DNA of 64,000 nucleotides, from contig BTPP01000012.1 in NCBI GenBank assembly GCA_037102815.1, positions 1-64,000 on the forward strand. Direction: 5' to 3'. This document shows positions 11,130 to 22,849 of this stretch, piece after piece. The position numbers and the translations under genes were made by a program. The first letter of the stretch is position 1, and the number at the start of each line of letters is the position of its first letter. The notes beneath the pieces are model-generated. The model searched no databases. It was not told the origin of the DNA and saw only the letters and a list, made by a program, of their open reading frames with translations. Source of the DNA: Neurospora intermedia. Its lineage: Eukaryota > Ascomycota > Sordariomycetes > Sordariales > Sordariaceae.

Positions 11130-13344
11130 TTATATCACAAACATCTTCTCAAAACCTACCGTCTCCCACTTCCACCCGTTTGTATCAAGTGTCACGTTCG
11201 TCCCCACCGTCTTACCTCCCTTCAAGCTCCCTGCCTCAACTCTTCCGCCCCCAACCGGTCTCTGCAAGTGATCATCACCAGCAAGCACGGTGAAATTTGC
11301 TAGAGGCAGGTCCCAGCCATTGCGGGTGGCTACGCTGGGCGAACCAAAGAACTGGGCATCGATCTTGGACTTCTTGATTGATAGATGGAAGTACCCGCGG
11401 TAGTACCCTTCTTGCCATTGCAACTCTGGGTTGTTGTCGACCTTGGTCTTGGTCGCCTTTTGTACGGTGGCGATGGTACCGCTGGAGCCGGAAGAGGTGA
11501 CGGCTGTTCCTGCGAACTCGACGCCGATGGCTCCCGAGCCGGTGGCGGCATCATAGGGCTTTGTACCAAGCCAGGCGAGGTCAGAAACCTACAAAAGACT
11601 GTTACTATCAGAGGGAGAGAAGTAATGGGAGAATAGTACTTACCCAGTTCTGGTGACTGTCGCCGGACAGAAAGACGTTGTCTGAAATGTTGTTGTCGTA
11701 CAAATGCTGAAGGGTGCGGTTCCTGCTGGCGACGTATCCCTAAAACCTCTGGTTGTTAGAGGCAGTTGAAGTTCGATAGAAGAGAAGAGACGCTTACACT
11801 CCAGTTATCGGTCCCTGTCAGTTTTCCTTTGGAGTTAAGAATCCTCGAAAACACGATCTGGTTCCCCACCACTCTCCACGTTGCCGCTCTCTGCTTACTT
11901 TCGCTCAACTGCTTAAAGAACCACTTCTCTTGGCGGCCTCCCATTAGCGTTCTCGAAGGATCATCCCTAATCGCCTCGATATAGGCATCGTTGTTCCCTG
12001 TACTGGTGATACTTCGATCGTAGTTACGAGTATCGATGATGATAAGATCCAACAGCTTGCCCATCTTGAAGTTGCGCCAGACTCGTAAGTTATCGTCGAG
12101 GTCTACCTGGCGGATCGGCATCCACTCAAAGTAGGCGCGCACAGCGTTGATCTTGCGCGTATCGACACTAATGGAGGGACCGTCATTCCTGAAGGAGGCT
12201 TCGGTGTTGTTAAGCGCGGAGAAGCCGTCCCGGTAGCCATTGTTGGCAAATTCTATACGATCAGGGTGATTAGAGGTTGTACAGAGCATGGCATGCAACG
12301 GGACTTACCGTGATCATCCCAGGTGGGAATCCACGCATGGTTCTGGGCCAAAAGCTGCAGGTCATTGTCTGTTCGGTACTGTCCATGGCGTGTCCGATAG
12401 TCGTACAGAGTGAACAGCTTGTTTGCGGGCTTGTGTGCTCTTGGACCGCTTGACGCATCTTCATAGATGTAGTCGCCGAGATGAACCACGTAGTCATGCT
12501 TGTCTTTCCGGGCAGCATTGCCGTAAACGTTGAAGAAGCCCTTGGCTAGTAGATAACAGGTTAGCAATTCTGCACCTAGATAATCCCATCTTCCCTGTCC
12601 GCTAGGACGTACCATGGTTTGAGCAAGAGAACACAGCTAGCTTGACCTCGTCGACCTCGTCATTCTCGGCCGGAGCAGTCTTTGTTCTTCCCACAGGGCT
12701 GGAGTTGCTGGAGCCGCAGACGTTAAACTGGTAGTTGTAAAGCGTCCAAGGCTTTAAGCCGTAAGCTTCGACCTGATCACTGTCAGCGGCTTGCTCATCT
12801 AATCAATCTGAGGAGCCGAACCAACCTTGACTGTGAAGTCGATATCACTCGTTGTGTACGCCTTCCCGCTGCGTCTTAGTGGGCCCTTCACAGTCCCGTT
12901 GTATCCCTTCTGCAACTCCCATACCTTCCATTCGATACAAATAGGATTCGCATCTGCCTTGACGTACTTCTCCGTTTCATGGCTGTAGAGCTCGACCGTC
13001 CCCGCCACGGTTACATTGCTCCTATCTGACTCAGCAGTGGGCGCTACGCGAGTCCAGAGAATCACGGAGTTGGGATAAGGGTCTCCTGAAGCAACTCCGT
13101 GGGTAAAGTTCAGCTCCGAGGGTTGATAAGCTACAGACGAGCGCTTCAACGTGCGGGAAGTGATGAGGTGGAGGGAGAGGCCGAGGTTGACGTGTGACGA
13201 GCGGGCGGATGGGGATTGGTAGTTGAGGTTGCCTTCGAAAGAGGCGGACGCAAGACGGAAAAGGGCCCCGAGGCCGAGAAGGGACCCGAGATTTGGATAC
13301 ATCATGAACCAAGGAATGCGATCTGAGAAGCGGCTAGCGATCAC
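11130..13344 (-). CDS. PhoD-family alkaline phosphatase/phosphodiesterase, membrane-anchored or secreted
   Basis: Six exons on the minus strand: 13,344-12,826, 12,772-12,613, 12,545-12,309, 12,252-11,798, 11,739-11,644 and 11,588-11,130. Introns are about 50-70 bases with GT..AG ends and the frame is preserved. The N-terminus has a hydrophobic segment (SLLGLGALF) just after an internal Met at about 13,305, an alternative start, followed by FEGNLNYQSPS. Metal-site motifs of the PhoD metallophosphatase family are present in order: HGVASGDP, FSCSNH, HLGDYIYED, WDDHE, DTRNYDRS, QIVFSR and SGDSHQNW. The family cleaves phosphomonoesters or diesters outside the cytoplasm. The start and the membrane topology are the least certain points. 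Confidence 0.9.
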
Positions 13345-15121
13345 AGGCTCGACGTGAGAATTCGGCGTGGGCGGTGATGGGTTTTATCATCTTCTGCTGT
13401 CCCTGAAGTTCTACACTTCAATCTCAGAAAGAGTCTAGACAAGTTACATCAAACCAAAAGCGGAATGAACAGGGTAAGGTCTGATGTGCCCGAGCACGCA
13501 ATCGGATGCCATAATAACCCGTGTTTCCGGTAGCGGGCGAGAAACGACGTTCACAGCGATCAAACCATGGCGGATGGCTTCATCCGTATCTCGGCGGGAA
13601 AGTGATCACCATTACCCTTTCCTCGTGAACGCATGTCCGGGTACGCCAGCGGGCCGCTCGAACGTCACATTGGCGGACCGGGTTGATATTTCGAATCGAT
13701 GAAGAACGTGGTGGTCCAGGATAGCATCGCTTCGTTACACTGACTGTAACCCGCAACCCGCGTGCCCCAGGAACGAGAAATCACTGGCTGGCCTGAGAAG
13801 CGATGCGGGTGTTCATTGGAACCATGGTTTGGGGTTGGCGAGGACGATGTTGGTTCTGTGAGCGAGTCCAAGGTAGAGGTACAGTAATGTGCCCTGTAAA
13901 TGCTAGACCCAATAAATCCAAATACCCAACAAATGCTAGAAATTTCGCTGCACGGATTATTTTAGTATGGTATGCCTGCTAGCTGCTAAGTGCTAGCCGC
14001 GAGCGCGCCCGCCCATACAAATTTGCAGCCAAGAGGGTAGCTTACAGGGGGTTGTGGCACCCCTGTTACCCATATTGGGGTTGTCACCAGCTATCAGAAC
14101 CCCTTATCAGAGCTGTTACTGCCTCCTGCTCCCATACTAATAAATGCTAGGACCCAATAAATGCAAGGAACCTATTTGGCTGCACGCCCCACTTGCATTT
14201 ACAGGGCACATTACTGTATGGTGTAGAGGTACAGGTGACGAATCACTGCATGAGGTGTTTATTGCGGGGCCATGTCGCAGGATCTATGGACGCGGGAGCT
14301 TGAGAGCGGGGAATTTGTACCGCTACAAAGTTGGACGTTAGCAGAACCAGCATCGATATTGGAACACTTGAAATTCTTTGATGAAGGCGCTCTTTATGAA
14401 CATCAATCCGTACCTAGGTAGATTGATACCGACGGGAACTCCTACCAGTCGGATTAAACCAATTACAATGCTCCCAAAGCAGGTTGTACATTGTACACAT
14501 TGGTTCATTGTCAACGCCGCCAACGTTTACCAATTCCCTGTCCTGTCGTCCAGCCCACGTGCTACGTTGCCAGCCGACAGTTTGGGAAACAACCAACAAC
14601 AACCATGGGCTGTACAGTACATTGCAATGGGACCTACCTACATAGGTGCATGCTTCAAGGCTACATCTGAACAGTCGATGCCAAAAGTTCGAAAAATAGA
14701 CGCTCATCAAGGTCCAATGACGTCAGACTGTGATCGATGCTGATGCGCCGCTACACGTACGCAACTGGTGTTCAACACTAGAAACCTACCTTGGACGGGA
14801 GTAGCATCCGAATCAGTTCGGCTGGCTCCTATCACCACTCCACCATGGACTCATCTGGTGTCGTTGAAATGATGGTTTTGTCGATGTCAAGGTGATATCA
14901 GATGTCCATCAAGCTCACATGTCTCTTGTTGGAGATGGAGAGGGACCAACATGGTACCTGCCTACCTAGTGGTATATAGATAACCAAGTCGGGAGCGGGT
15001 TATCACCATTCACCTCTCACCTTCCCTGGAACTCTGGTGTAACACTCAGCTCCATTGTGCCAGACAAGCAGTTGCCGCCGCTGCCCATTCCCGCTAGCTC
15101 GATATCCAAGAAGACTTCAAT
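13345..15121. other. Intergenic region around the MITE
   Basis: About 1.8 kb between the divergently transcribed PhoD gene and the Hva1-TUDOR gene. Apart from the MITE I see no coding sequence. The last ~150 bases before 15,122 (rich in CACCTCTCACCTTCC-type pyrimidine tracts) are the likely promoter/leader of the downstream gene. Confidence 0.5.
13882..14216. mobile_element. MITE, 335 bases, perfect 22-base TIRs, TA target duplication
   Basis: The left end CAGTAATGTGCC... (13,882-13,903) and the right end ...GGCACATTACTG (14,195-14,216) are exact reverse complements over 22 bases. Both ends are flanked directly by TA (13,880-13,881 and 14,217-14,218), the target duplication of Tc1/mariner/pogo-class transposons. 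There is no transposase frame inside, so this is a non-autonomous miniature element. The interior also repeats an AAATGCTAG(G)ACCCAATAAAT unit near both ends. Its composition and CpA content look normal, so it shows no RIP. Family name unknown to me. Confidence 0.85.
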
Positions 15122-15506
15122 ATGGTCATGTACAAGCCAGGTCAGACTGTCCGCTACAAGCCCGTGGGAGGTAAGTTTTCAAATGCGTGGTTTATCTTCA
15201 GTTGGGTAGGTATGCAGTTTACTGATATCTACCATCGAAAAGGGCCTGACTCGCACACCTCGGAGAGTGTGGGCAAAGTCAAGGACGTTTTGACCGAGCC
15301 CGGTCACCAAGCCGGCCGCAATGTCAATGCCAGCCCAGAGAACCCGAGATATGAGGTATGTTCGGTCGTCTTACCGGAAAGTAGCTGGTCACTGAGCGGT
15401 CTAATCATTGATTCTGACAATAATGTATGGGATACAGATCCAGAACTTGAACACTGGCAAGTCGACCACCATTTACGAGGCCAACATCCTGGGACCCGCT
15501 CAATAG
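15122..15506 (+). CDS. Small Hva1-TUDOR (DUF2945) family protein, 76 aa
   Basis: Three exons, 15,122-15,170, 15,243-15,355 and 15,438-15,506, join in frame to a 76-residue protein. It begins MVMYKPGQTVRYKPVGG, continues PDSHTSESVGKVKDVLTEPG, contains ASPENPRYEI, and ends with a TTIYEANILGPAQ tail. The pattern (basic strand, glycine turn, a xxGxV strand, then PRYxIxNxxTGK and xYExNI) matches the hypervirulence-associated TUDOR domain, a small SH3-like barrel of unknown biochemical role in fungi and bacteria. Intron 1 ends in an AAAAG acceptor, slightly unusual; an alternative CAG at about 15,200 would break the family match. The single-exon reading frame through the introns is not credible. 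Confidence 0.8.
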
Positions 15507-15886
15507 AGGTCAATACCTCTACAAAACTACAATCGTTGCTTGCGTCTTCACTTTAAAGGACGGCTTCCCCTACAAGGTTGTGGTAGTGCATACTGACCAG
15601 CCTCAACACCGGCCCGCAAATTCGAACCGGACGAGTCGGGATGGAATATTTACGCTTTATTTTCCACTTTTTCCAGCAATTTCTCCTGTTCGGTAGATGT
15701 ATGAATTTGTGTTGAGTACCTGCTCGATCATTCATTTGTGGCACAAGGCCTATTCCTTGGCAACATCCATATCTAGGTACATAATCTTATTATTACTGTA
15801 CATTCGGTGTCGGGCATGTGATTACTAGTAGTAGGGTATAATAGAAGATCATCCTTTGCCTCGTCCAACTTATCATATGAAAACGG
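15507..15886. other. Convergent 3' region
   Basis: About 380 bases between the ends of two convergent genes. It should hold both terminators. No coding or repeat structure was recognised. Confidence 0.5.
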
Positions 15887-18211
15887 TCAGGCCAGGATAA
15901 GTGTCCTACTTTCACAACCATAAAAGAAACCTTTTCTCTGTTCGTAACCAATACAAACACCTACTCTCCTCCAAGTCTCTGCGGATCCGGGGTTTCTCTG
16001 AAGCAACAACATTGCCAACTCTCCGAGCTCAAGGCACATGAGCTCCGTTTCCTCCCCGTCTGCCAAAGCGACACTGTCACTCTTTTTATTCGCAAAGTAA
16101 GCGCCAGAAGGCGGAACGAGATAATCCAGCTGCCCCACCACCTCCCCACCATGGGCGTCTTTGGAGACTATGCGACCATCATCGTGGTTCCTCGAGTGTA
16201 GATCGCGGCCGGGAAACTCTTCAAAGTTGAAGCCGACGCGATCACCGCGTTTCCATTCGATGGCTTCCCACGATACGGCGCACGAGCTTTCGGAAATGAA
16301 GCGGCGGAAGCGACCTTTTATCTCGATCTGCTTGACAGTGCGGCCTTGTTGCTCAACCAACTTGCTGCGAAGGCGAGGGTCGGTGATGACTTGCTGGTTA
16401 AGGGTGGCGGTTGGGATTACGGGGGTGTGGTCAAAACTAGATTGACGGACTCCCAAGAACTGAAAGTGTGGCGACTGCCTAAATGCATGTCTCATTTTTG
16501 TGTTGACGCATAGCGGCAATGAAGCCCACGACCACGATGGCGCAACGTCTTGATGACTCCCCTTTGAATCCACAGCGCTTGCAACCGACCACGACAAGTG
16601 TCTAGCTAGATCTTCTCGCCACAACCCTGCCAAGTATTGCTCGCTAACACGGGTTTTACCACCTCCGTCCATCTTGGCTTCAAGAAACCGGACGGCCAGG
16701 CCCGATATGGCAAGGAAGCGATCGGCAGAGTGCGCGAGGTCGCGCCGGGTGTAGGCTTCAACGATATCGAGCCATTCTTGATCAATGCTCTGGAAGTCAC
16801 CAATACGACAGACATCAAGGAACCGTTGTGGTGGACTCCATGATTGGTCCTCTGAGGTACAAGCAGGCGAAGGAAGGTCAAAGGGCGAAGACTCGACGGT
16901 TTGGTGCTCGGGACAGGACCAATACCAGCGCTGACCGGTCCAGTAGAGAATTCTGGGAGAAAGACGCTCTTCTTGGAGGGTCCAGGCACGCTGTGATGCT
17001 GGAGGGTCGAGGCGGACTTCGTGGAGGGGTTTTTGCGTGTTGTAGAGAAAGTGGTTGCGCAGTTTGCAGGGCTTCGGTTCTTGTAGCCACGCAAGACGGT
17101 CGTATAACATCGGTTCGGTTGCTTTTGTGCTCGAAGAGGCCAGCAGGGTAAATGCGGCGTTCCCGTAGACTTCGTGCATCAGGGAAGCCTCGGTGTCCCA
17201 ATCAGTGCCTTTGGGGATACATACATTGTCGATCCAAATGTACTTGAAATCCAGTTCCTGGGTGATAGCGATCGCATCTTGCATTGTTTCTGGCAAAATC
17301 GATCGAGGAAACGGATTTGTGCGTTCTGGTGCGGGCACGCCATTGACTGTTTTGGTAGAGGCACCCTTGATCCTGGCCCACTCTTCCGCCGGCATTGTGG
17401 TGGGATCTCCCCAAGAGTAGCTGAGGACGACATAGGGAACCAAATGATCAGGACCCGGGACCACTCGGACGTTTCCGTCGCCTAGAATCTCCAGCAGCCA
17501 CGACGGATTCCTGCTGTTCCAACGGTATCGAGACGAGCACTGGTGGTTGTCGTGACAGTTGCTGACGACTTGACGTAGCTCTTCAAAGTTGGGCCGAAGC
17601 CTGGAGGCTGCGGAAGGTCCTTTGGTCTTTTTCCCGACAGCAAGACACGGCTTCTGAGTGAGGACGACCGTTGCAGAGAACAAAGGAAATCCGGATCCTT
17701 TCTCAATGGTGACCTGGAGACTGTCGCCTCCAGGCCGTATGTCTAGAGCTACCTGGACTGGCCACTGGTTATCCGTGTGTCGTAAGCGCTCAGCATCCCG
17801 GCCGGTAATCTGATCTAATAGAAGAGCACGGCGGACAATTTGGCAGGCGTCGCAGTTGGAAATCCTTGCGCACAGATCGAGCTCGACGTAGCTGTTGTGG
17901 ATAATGCGCTTGGGAGAGGTGCCCTTGTGGTCTGGGTCCTTCCTCCGCTCGGCCTCTGCCCAGCGAAGGAGGTAAGTAATCTGGTCACATCCGCGGCACT
18001 GTAGTTGGCCATATTCGTTGGTCTTGACGCGTAGTAGATCTTGTGCGTGTGGTGATGGAACGCGATGGTAGGCATGGTGTTGATAATGTGCTTCTTGCAT
18101 GCTGGTACAGTGGCGGGACCGACAAGAGTCTAACAGCTGGCTCTTCCGACCGTAGAGACGACGGCCAAGGCGTTGTACCCAGTAGTAGGTTGCTGGTGTG
18201 GGTGTCTCCAT
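15887..18211 (-). CDS. HET-domain (heterokaryon incompatibility) protein, 774 aa
   Basis: A single uninterrupted exon. The HET domain spans about 260-410 with its three hallmark blocks: VVLSYSWGD (261-269), YIWIDNVCIPKGTDWDTE (324-341) and the MHEVYGNAAFTLLASSS block (about 345-361). It is preceded by a region with two CxxC pairs (QCRGC near 71, NCDAC near 119) and followed by a long C-terminal part with WTLQEERLSPRILYW, typical of the family. HET proteins trigger regulated cell death when incompatible strains fuse, or act in related immune-like responses. No NACHT, ankyrin or WD repeats are attached, so what it senses is unknown. The intact frame argues that it is functional. Confidence 0.93.
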   Translation of the reverse strand: METPTPATYYWVQRLGRRLYGRKSQLLDSCRSRHCTSMQEAHYQHHAYHRVPSPHAQDLLRVKTNEYGQLQCRGCDQITYLLRWAEAERRKDPDHKGTSPKRIIHNSYVELDLCARISNCDACQIVRRALLLDQITGRDAERLRHTDNQWPVQVALDIRPGGDSLQVTIEKGSGFPLFSATVVLTQKPCLAVGKKTKGPSAASRLRPNFEELRQVVSNCHDNHQCSSRYRWNSRNPSWLLEILGDGNVRVVPGPDHLVPYVVLSYSWGDPTTMPAEEWARIKGASTKTVNGVPAPERTNPFPRSILPETMQDAIAITQELDFKYIWIDNVCIPKGTDWDTEASLMHEVYGNAAFTLLASSSTKATEPMLYDRLAWLQEPKPCKLRNHFLYNTQKPLHEVRLDPPASQRAWTLQEERLSPRILYWTGQRWYWSCPEHQTVESSPFDLPSPACTSEDQSWSPPQRFLDVCRIGDFQSIDQEWLDIVEAYTRRDLAHSADRFLAISGLAVRFLEAKMDGGGKTRVSEQYLAGLWREDLARHLSWSVASAVDSKGSHQDVAPSWSWASLPLCVNTKMRHAFRQSPHFQFLGVRQSSFDHTPVIPTATLNQQVITDPRLRSKLVEQQGRTVKQIEIKGRFRRFISESSCAVSWEAIEWKRGDRVGFNFEEFPGRDLHSRNHDDGRIVSKDAHGGEVVGQLDYLVPPSGAYFANKKSDSVALADGEETELMCLELGELAMLLLQRNPGSAETWRRVGVCIGYEQRKGFFYGCESRTLILA

Positions 18212-21200
18212 GGTGGTATGGGCCGTGACTGGCAGACGATGCTGTTCAGATGTGTGGTGACAGCAAGATAGAACCGAGCCTGAGGCAGGTGGGCGAGGCC
18301 ATCCATATGTACAAAGGCATTCACAGAGCAGTCATGACCGAGCGTGATGGACCGGCGACTGGTCGCACGTGCCATGCTATTCTCGCATCTCTTCTGCCTG
18401 GCATGGTTCAACTCGGCTCGACGGTGCTATGGCTTGGCACGGCGGTGACGTCGTGTGATGCTCCCGTCCGGCCCATTGTAGGGGTCCTCAGCCCTACGGC
18501 TAGCTGTGCAGTGCGTGCAATGCGGGACCAGAACCGCGGATATTCGGAGCTATCGAGGGAGTTTCTGGACAAGGGAGCAGTCGTTCGGGAAATGACTGGC
18601 GAGAACTGGGTGTCCACCAGGAGTGTGGCTCATTCCTTACACGTTGGGTCAACTGTCAAGGGTGGGAGCGAGCAAGAAGCGGTTCACTGCCACAACCGAG
18701 CGCGTGGTACGACATATCGTGACCGAGAAAAGGTGTAGGGTTGTTCTGGCTTCGACAAAGAAGTCAGTACCCTAATACAATTCAGGTTGGGATTGAGTTT
18801 CCGTGCCGTGCCGCGCCGCGAGGTCGGGGGGCGGAGCAACAAGAACGGGCCAGGAAGGGAATAGTAACAGAGCGGTGCGGCGGGGCATTCCGGGACCGTT
18901 TGACTGAACCGCGCATTTCAGTGGAGACAGTGCCTTCGGTGTCGCCGTCATTTTCCTGCTCAGTGACTCTTCTCCGGACGGCATTGGTGATGGTATATCT
19001 TCTACCTAGAGGTAGTAGTCATTCGTCGCGAATTGGCTTCTTGGATTGGATGAAAAAAGCGATGGCGGGGAACGACGGGTCGGGTGGCCTTGGGTCATCA
19101 ACCTCCTGGTACCTAAGGTACATACAGGTAAGCGTGTTTCCGTCATCTCTTAGGTGCCGGTATGGGGGCTTTGACGAAGCGAGTCGAGCTGTTATCCTTG
19201 CCATGTAACCCTCAGCACTAACACTAACAGACAAGACTATTGGTACATTGCCGTATGTACTGCGCAGCACCACCACCGCGGTGGGGATGGTTGTCCGATA
19301 CTGTCCGGTCGGAAGGAAATTGAGCTTGGTGCCCGCAAAATGAGCGTTGACCGTGGAGATATGAACCGTGTGTCTGGTAGAGGGATGATTCGCCTCGGGT
19401 TTTGGGTGATTCGGTAAGCCCACGGCAATCTCGTGATGCGTGTTCAAAGTGCAACTGCGGCATGGCGTTAGCGGTTAACCGCTGTTAGTCCCGCGCTCAA
19501 TTAGTGGATTCGTACCTACACCGGGGCCTGTGGGCAGGTACCGGCTCCCGATTTCGACCCCGGCCCTTATTCATCTGAATGCCACCTTATGGCACGCCGG
19601 ATGATTCAGACCACATCCCGGACAATTTGAAGCGGTGCGGTATAAGCTGGGTGTGGTGAGGTAAGGAAGGCGGACGGGTGTCAGCTCCGTTGCTGCTCCA
19701 GCATGGATGGTACTGCTCCCGGCAACAGGCACGGTGGAAACATTGTGCCGGTCCGAAATGAGAGCAATGAGCCTCCCGCCTCCAACTCGACAAAGGTCGT
19801 GCTCAAAACTAAGTGGAAGTTTACGAGTTGGGGGCCTTGACTCGAAAGCAGGTAGCGCGACAGATTTGGAGCGGGCTACAGGTATTCAAGGCATCCAAGG
19901 CTTCCCTTCCTGTGTGTTAAACGGAAGCCTAGATCTACCGCGCAATTGTGGAATTTTTAGTGTGGAAACGCCTGGGCTTCCACTTGAAGCTGGTGGACCA
20001 GACTGCTGGTAAGGAATCCCAGATATTCGGACCTGGCTCCGGGGGCGTGGACCGTCACGTCAACAGGGGTGACCGCCCCCGGGCTTTGCAGAACTCGATC
20101 ACGTCCTGAAGATATTATGTACAGCTAAGTATGATTGATCAACAAAAAGGTACGGTGCGACGTCTCGTCACACCCTAGAAAGACGGTTACCACGTGCGCG
20201 TGGGCGTATGTGCACTTAGGTACGCTCCGATCTTAGGCTTCAACATTCGAGTTGATTGTGTGGCTGGATGCGGATAATGTGGGTTCAAAATGTTTTTGCC
20301 TAGTCGTAGGTAGTACTACGCGTCTGAGTTGAACTCGAATACATTATGTTGTCTAGGCAGCAAAAAACAGAGTTGTAACGAAGGCCCTCAGTATTGAAAT
20401 TGAAGCCATCAACAGCCGTCACTGAACCTCTATCGCCGTTGCCACCCGGCGGTTAGCATACTTACTACCTAACTACCTAACACCAAGCACAGTCCCTTGT
20501 TTCGATCTTCAAATGTTTGCCCACACTGTCGATGATGCTTGAGCCGCTCCAGCCTCCCGTCGCTTTACCCTGTCATTGCCCATCGCCATCGGGGTGAGAA
20601 CCAAAGAATGAAAACGAAAACATGACCTAAGCCGACCCCACGTCAAGTCAGCCCCTCCGCCGGTTGGTATTTCCCTGCAGTGTCATGGGGTCCCCGTGAC
20701 TGGTGGCGACGGCCTTTAACCCCAAACAACGGGCACAGACCCAATTCGAAACCACTCAACGCAGGCCGCAGTGTACAGAGCAACACATCGATTCTTTGGA
20801 CATATCTGATTGAAGCTTGCCTCATTTGATTCATTTTTACTCATGTCAGAATCAGGTGCGCACTTTGCCGAAGCGTGCCGACAGTACCTGTGTTTCGTTT
20901 ATCCAATTTTGTGGCACATACCTGGTAAGCGGGGCATTGTGCAGCAGTTCGTACCTACCCACCTCTACTGCGTAGACTAGTCCGGGTACTGACCTACCGC
21001 TGCATGTCGGCAAGCAAGGGCCCGACCATAGCGATGGATTCGAGCCCCGGCCCCGGCTTTATTCTTACTTTTTCGGCATTAACCGACCCGGCCAGCAGAC
21101 TGATGAGAGAGTGACTCTTCCATCATTCTTACCTATCTACCTCCTACTTACCTGCTTGCTGTTTTCTAGAAGGTTGATACCCATGCCTTCTCGACCTACA

Positions 21201-22849
21201 CCGAGACCCGACCTCCTACCTATTTTATACGCAGGTGCGCAATGACATCGATCAAGCAACTACGTTACGGGCAGTGTTTACCCCTCAGAAACCGGGGCCT
21301 CTAGGCACCAATCAATCCAGAGAGCATGGGGACAGTTTGAACCACAAGGCATCCATCTGACTCAGTCCGTCGCAACTGAACTCTCAATTTTGCTTTTGAC
21401 ATCGAAACGGTGAAGCCTTCACAGGGTTTCTATCGAGGGCAATTGGGTGGGGTCCTGTCATGTCAATGTTGTCCGTCAGCAATCGGCATAGTAGTCAGGG
21501 ACGCTGTCAGTCATAAAGTGCTGGTAAGTGATTGGTTGCAACGTCCAATTGACTGCTAACCAGGGGCACCAATCATCTCCCTCGCCCGGAATGTCATCCA
21601 TTCATAGATCTGAGATCGGAGGGCGAACCCAGCGGTTAAGTCGTGCAATGTGGTTCAGCCCTATGGCTCACACAAGACACCTTACGCTACTCTGAAGGTT
21701 CAATCCCGTACGTCTGGTTCCCGCTCGGGCCGGAGCTAAAACCCATCATTGAAAATTACCTAGCAAGTCGGTGGACGAGCGCTGGGAGCAGGCCAACAAA
21801 CAGACCTGGGTCCGGAATCACGCCCAAACCATCAGTTCCACTGTGCTCCAAAGACGCCAAAGCATCGCCATTACCAGAACCGCAATCTTGCGGTGAGTTC
21901 GGTTTATGAAATTGGGCCAAGACCCAATATAGGAAGTTTGATCGCAAAGAAAACATCTTATGGACAAGGGACCCTGAACGCTGGACTGTGGCTGATTCCG
22001 CTATCCGTGACATACCACATGAAGAACAAAGATACCACGAACCGCCTTTCTTTGACCGGTACCTGGACCGTCGCTTAACATCTCGTCATACGCAGTTGCA
22101 AAGAGCCATTGTGGCAGTGAGCGAGCATGATAAACCAGGAGGACGGGAGGCGGGTGTGGAGCTACAACCACCCAAGCCTTTCTCCTCCTGGAGACGCTAA
22201 CAACCAGATCTCCATGGCACCATTGTTTTATTTTACCAGTTTTCAGCCTAACATAGCTAGGTACCTCTTACATCCTTGCGAACGTCAATTATCATCAATG
22301 AAGTTACTCTACGTTGATCCACCTATTTTTCTTCCTTCGTGAGAGCTCACGTCCAGATTGGGAAGCTGCCCAAGAAACACGGCGCTTTCAGGAACAAACC
22401 AGGATAGCCGTCTCTTCAAACCCCTGGGCCCCTGAGCACAGTCCGGTGCACGCCGCAGGACCGCAAGGCGCATCATCCAGGGCAACAACTCGGTCACATT
22501 TTGTACCAATCGGATTTTGGTTGGTGTTATTCCTGGGCTGGCCGAGTCCATGTATGCTGTCTAGTGTCAGCCAGGCTATGGCAAGTGCCTTATATACATG
22601 GCATCCCTTTCTCATGGAAGTCAGTACCATGCTTAGTCGACTTGTCTACTTGCGCTTTGTTTCCACTGTCATCCTAGTCATCGTTTACGCTGGCGTGCGT
22701 ATTAGATCTTCGCCTGAGGTTGTCATCAGTTTTGCCCTCCACCGCTTACCAATTTTATTATCCACTCTAACCGTCACCATCCTCGTCGACTTCGTTATTT
22801 ACCGGTTACACCTAACCACGCGCATGCCATCAACCCATACACAATCACC
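18212..22849. other. 4.6-kb gene-free stretch
   Basis: I find no convincing gene here. The open frames present (for example at 18,250-18,738) lack conserved motifs, spliced continuity and coding-like codon choice. Small structures seen: a perfect palindrome AGCGGTTAACCGCT at about 19,467-19,480, an imperfect inverted repeat (TGTTTTTGCCTAG / CTAGGCAGCAAAAAACA) at about 20,290-20,370, and several copies of the dispersed GGTACCTCTAG-type motif. The ~500 bases before 22,850 should contain the promoter of the next gene. Confidence 0.5.

Noticed and set aside
18250-19208. Plus-strand frames of 162 and 155 codons upstream of the HET gene
   Set aside because: No motif, poor codon pattern and no splice continuity.
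20290-20370. Imperfect inverted repeat TGTTTTTGCCTAG / CTAGGCAGCAAAAAACA as a possible MITE
   Set aside because: Short, mismatched and without a target-site duplication.
21629-21722. tRNA-like stretch (CCCAGCGGTTAAG resembling an A box, GGTTCAATCCC resembling a B box)
   Set aside because: The T-arm and acceptor stems do not pair, and no anticodon arm can be drawn. At most a decayed tRNA-like relic.
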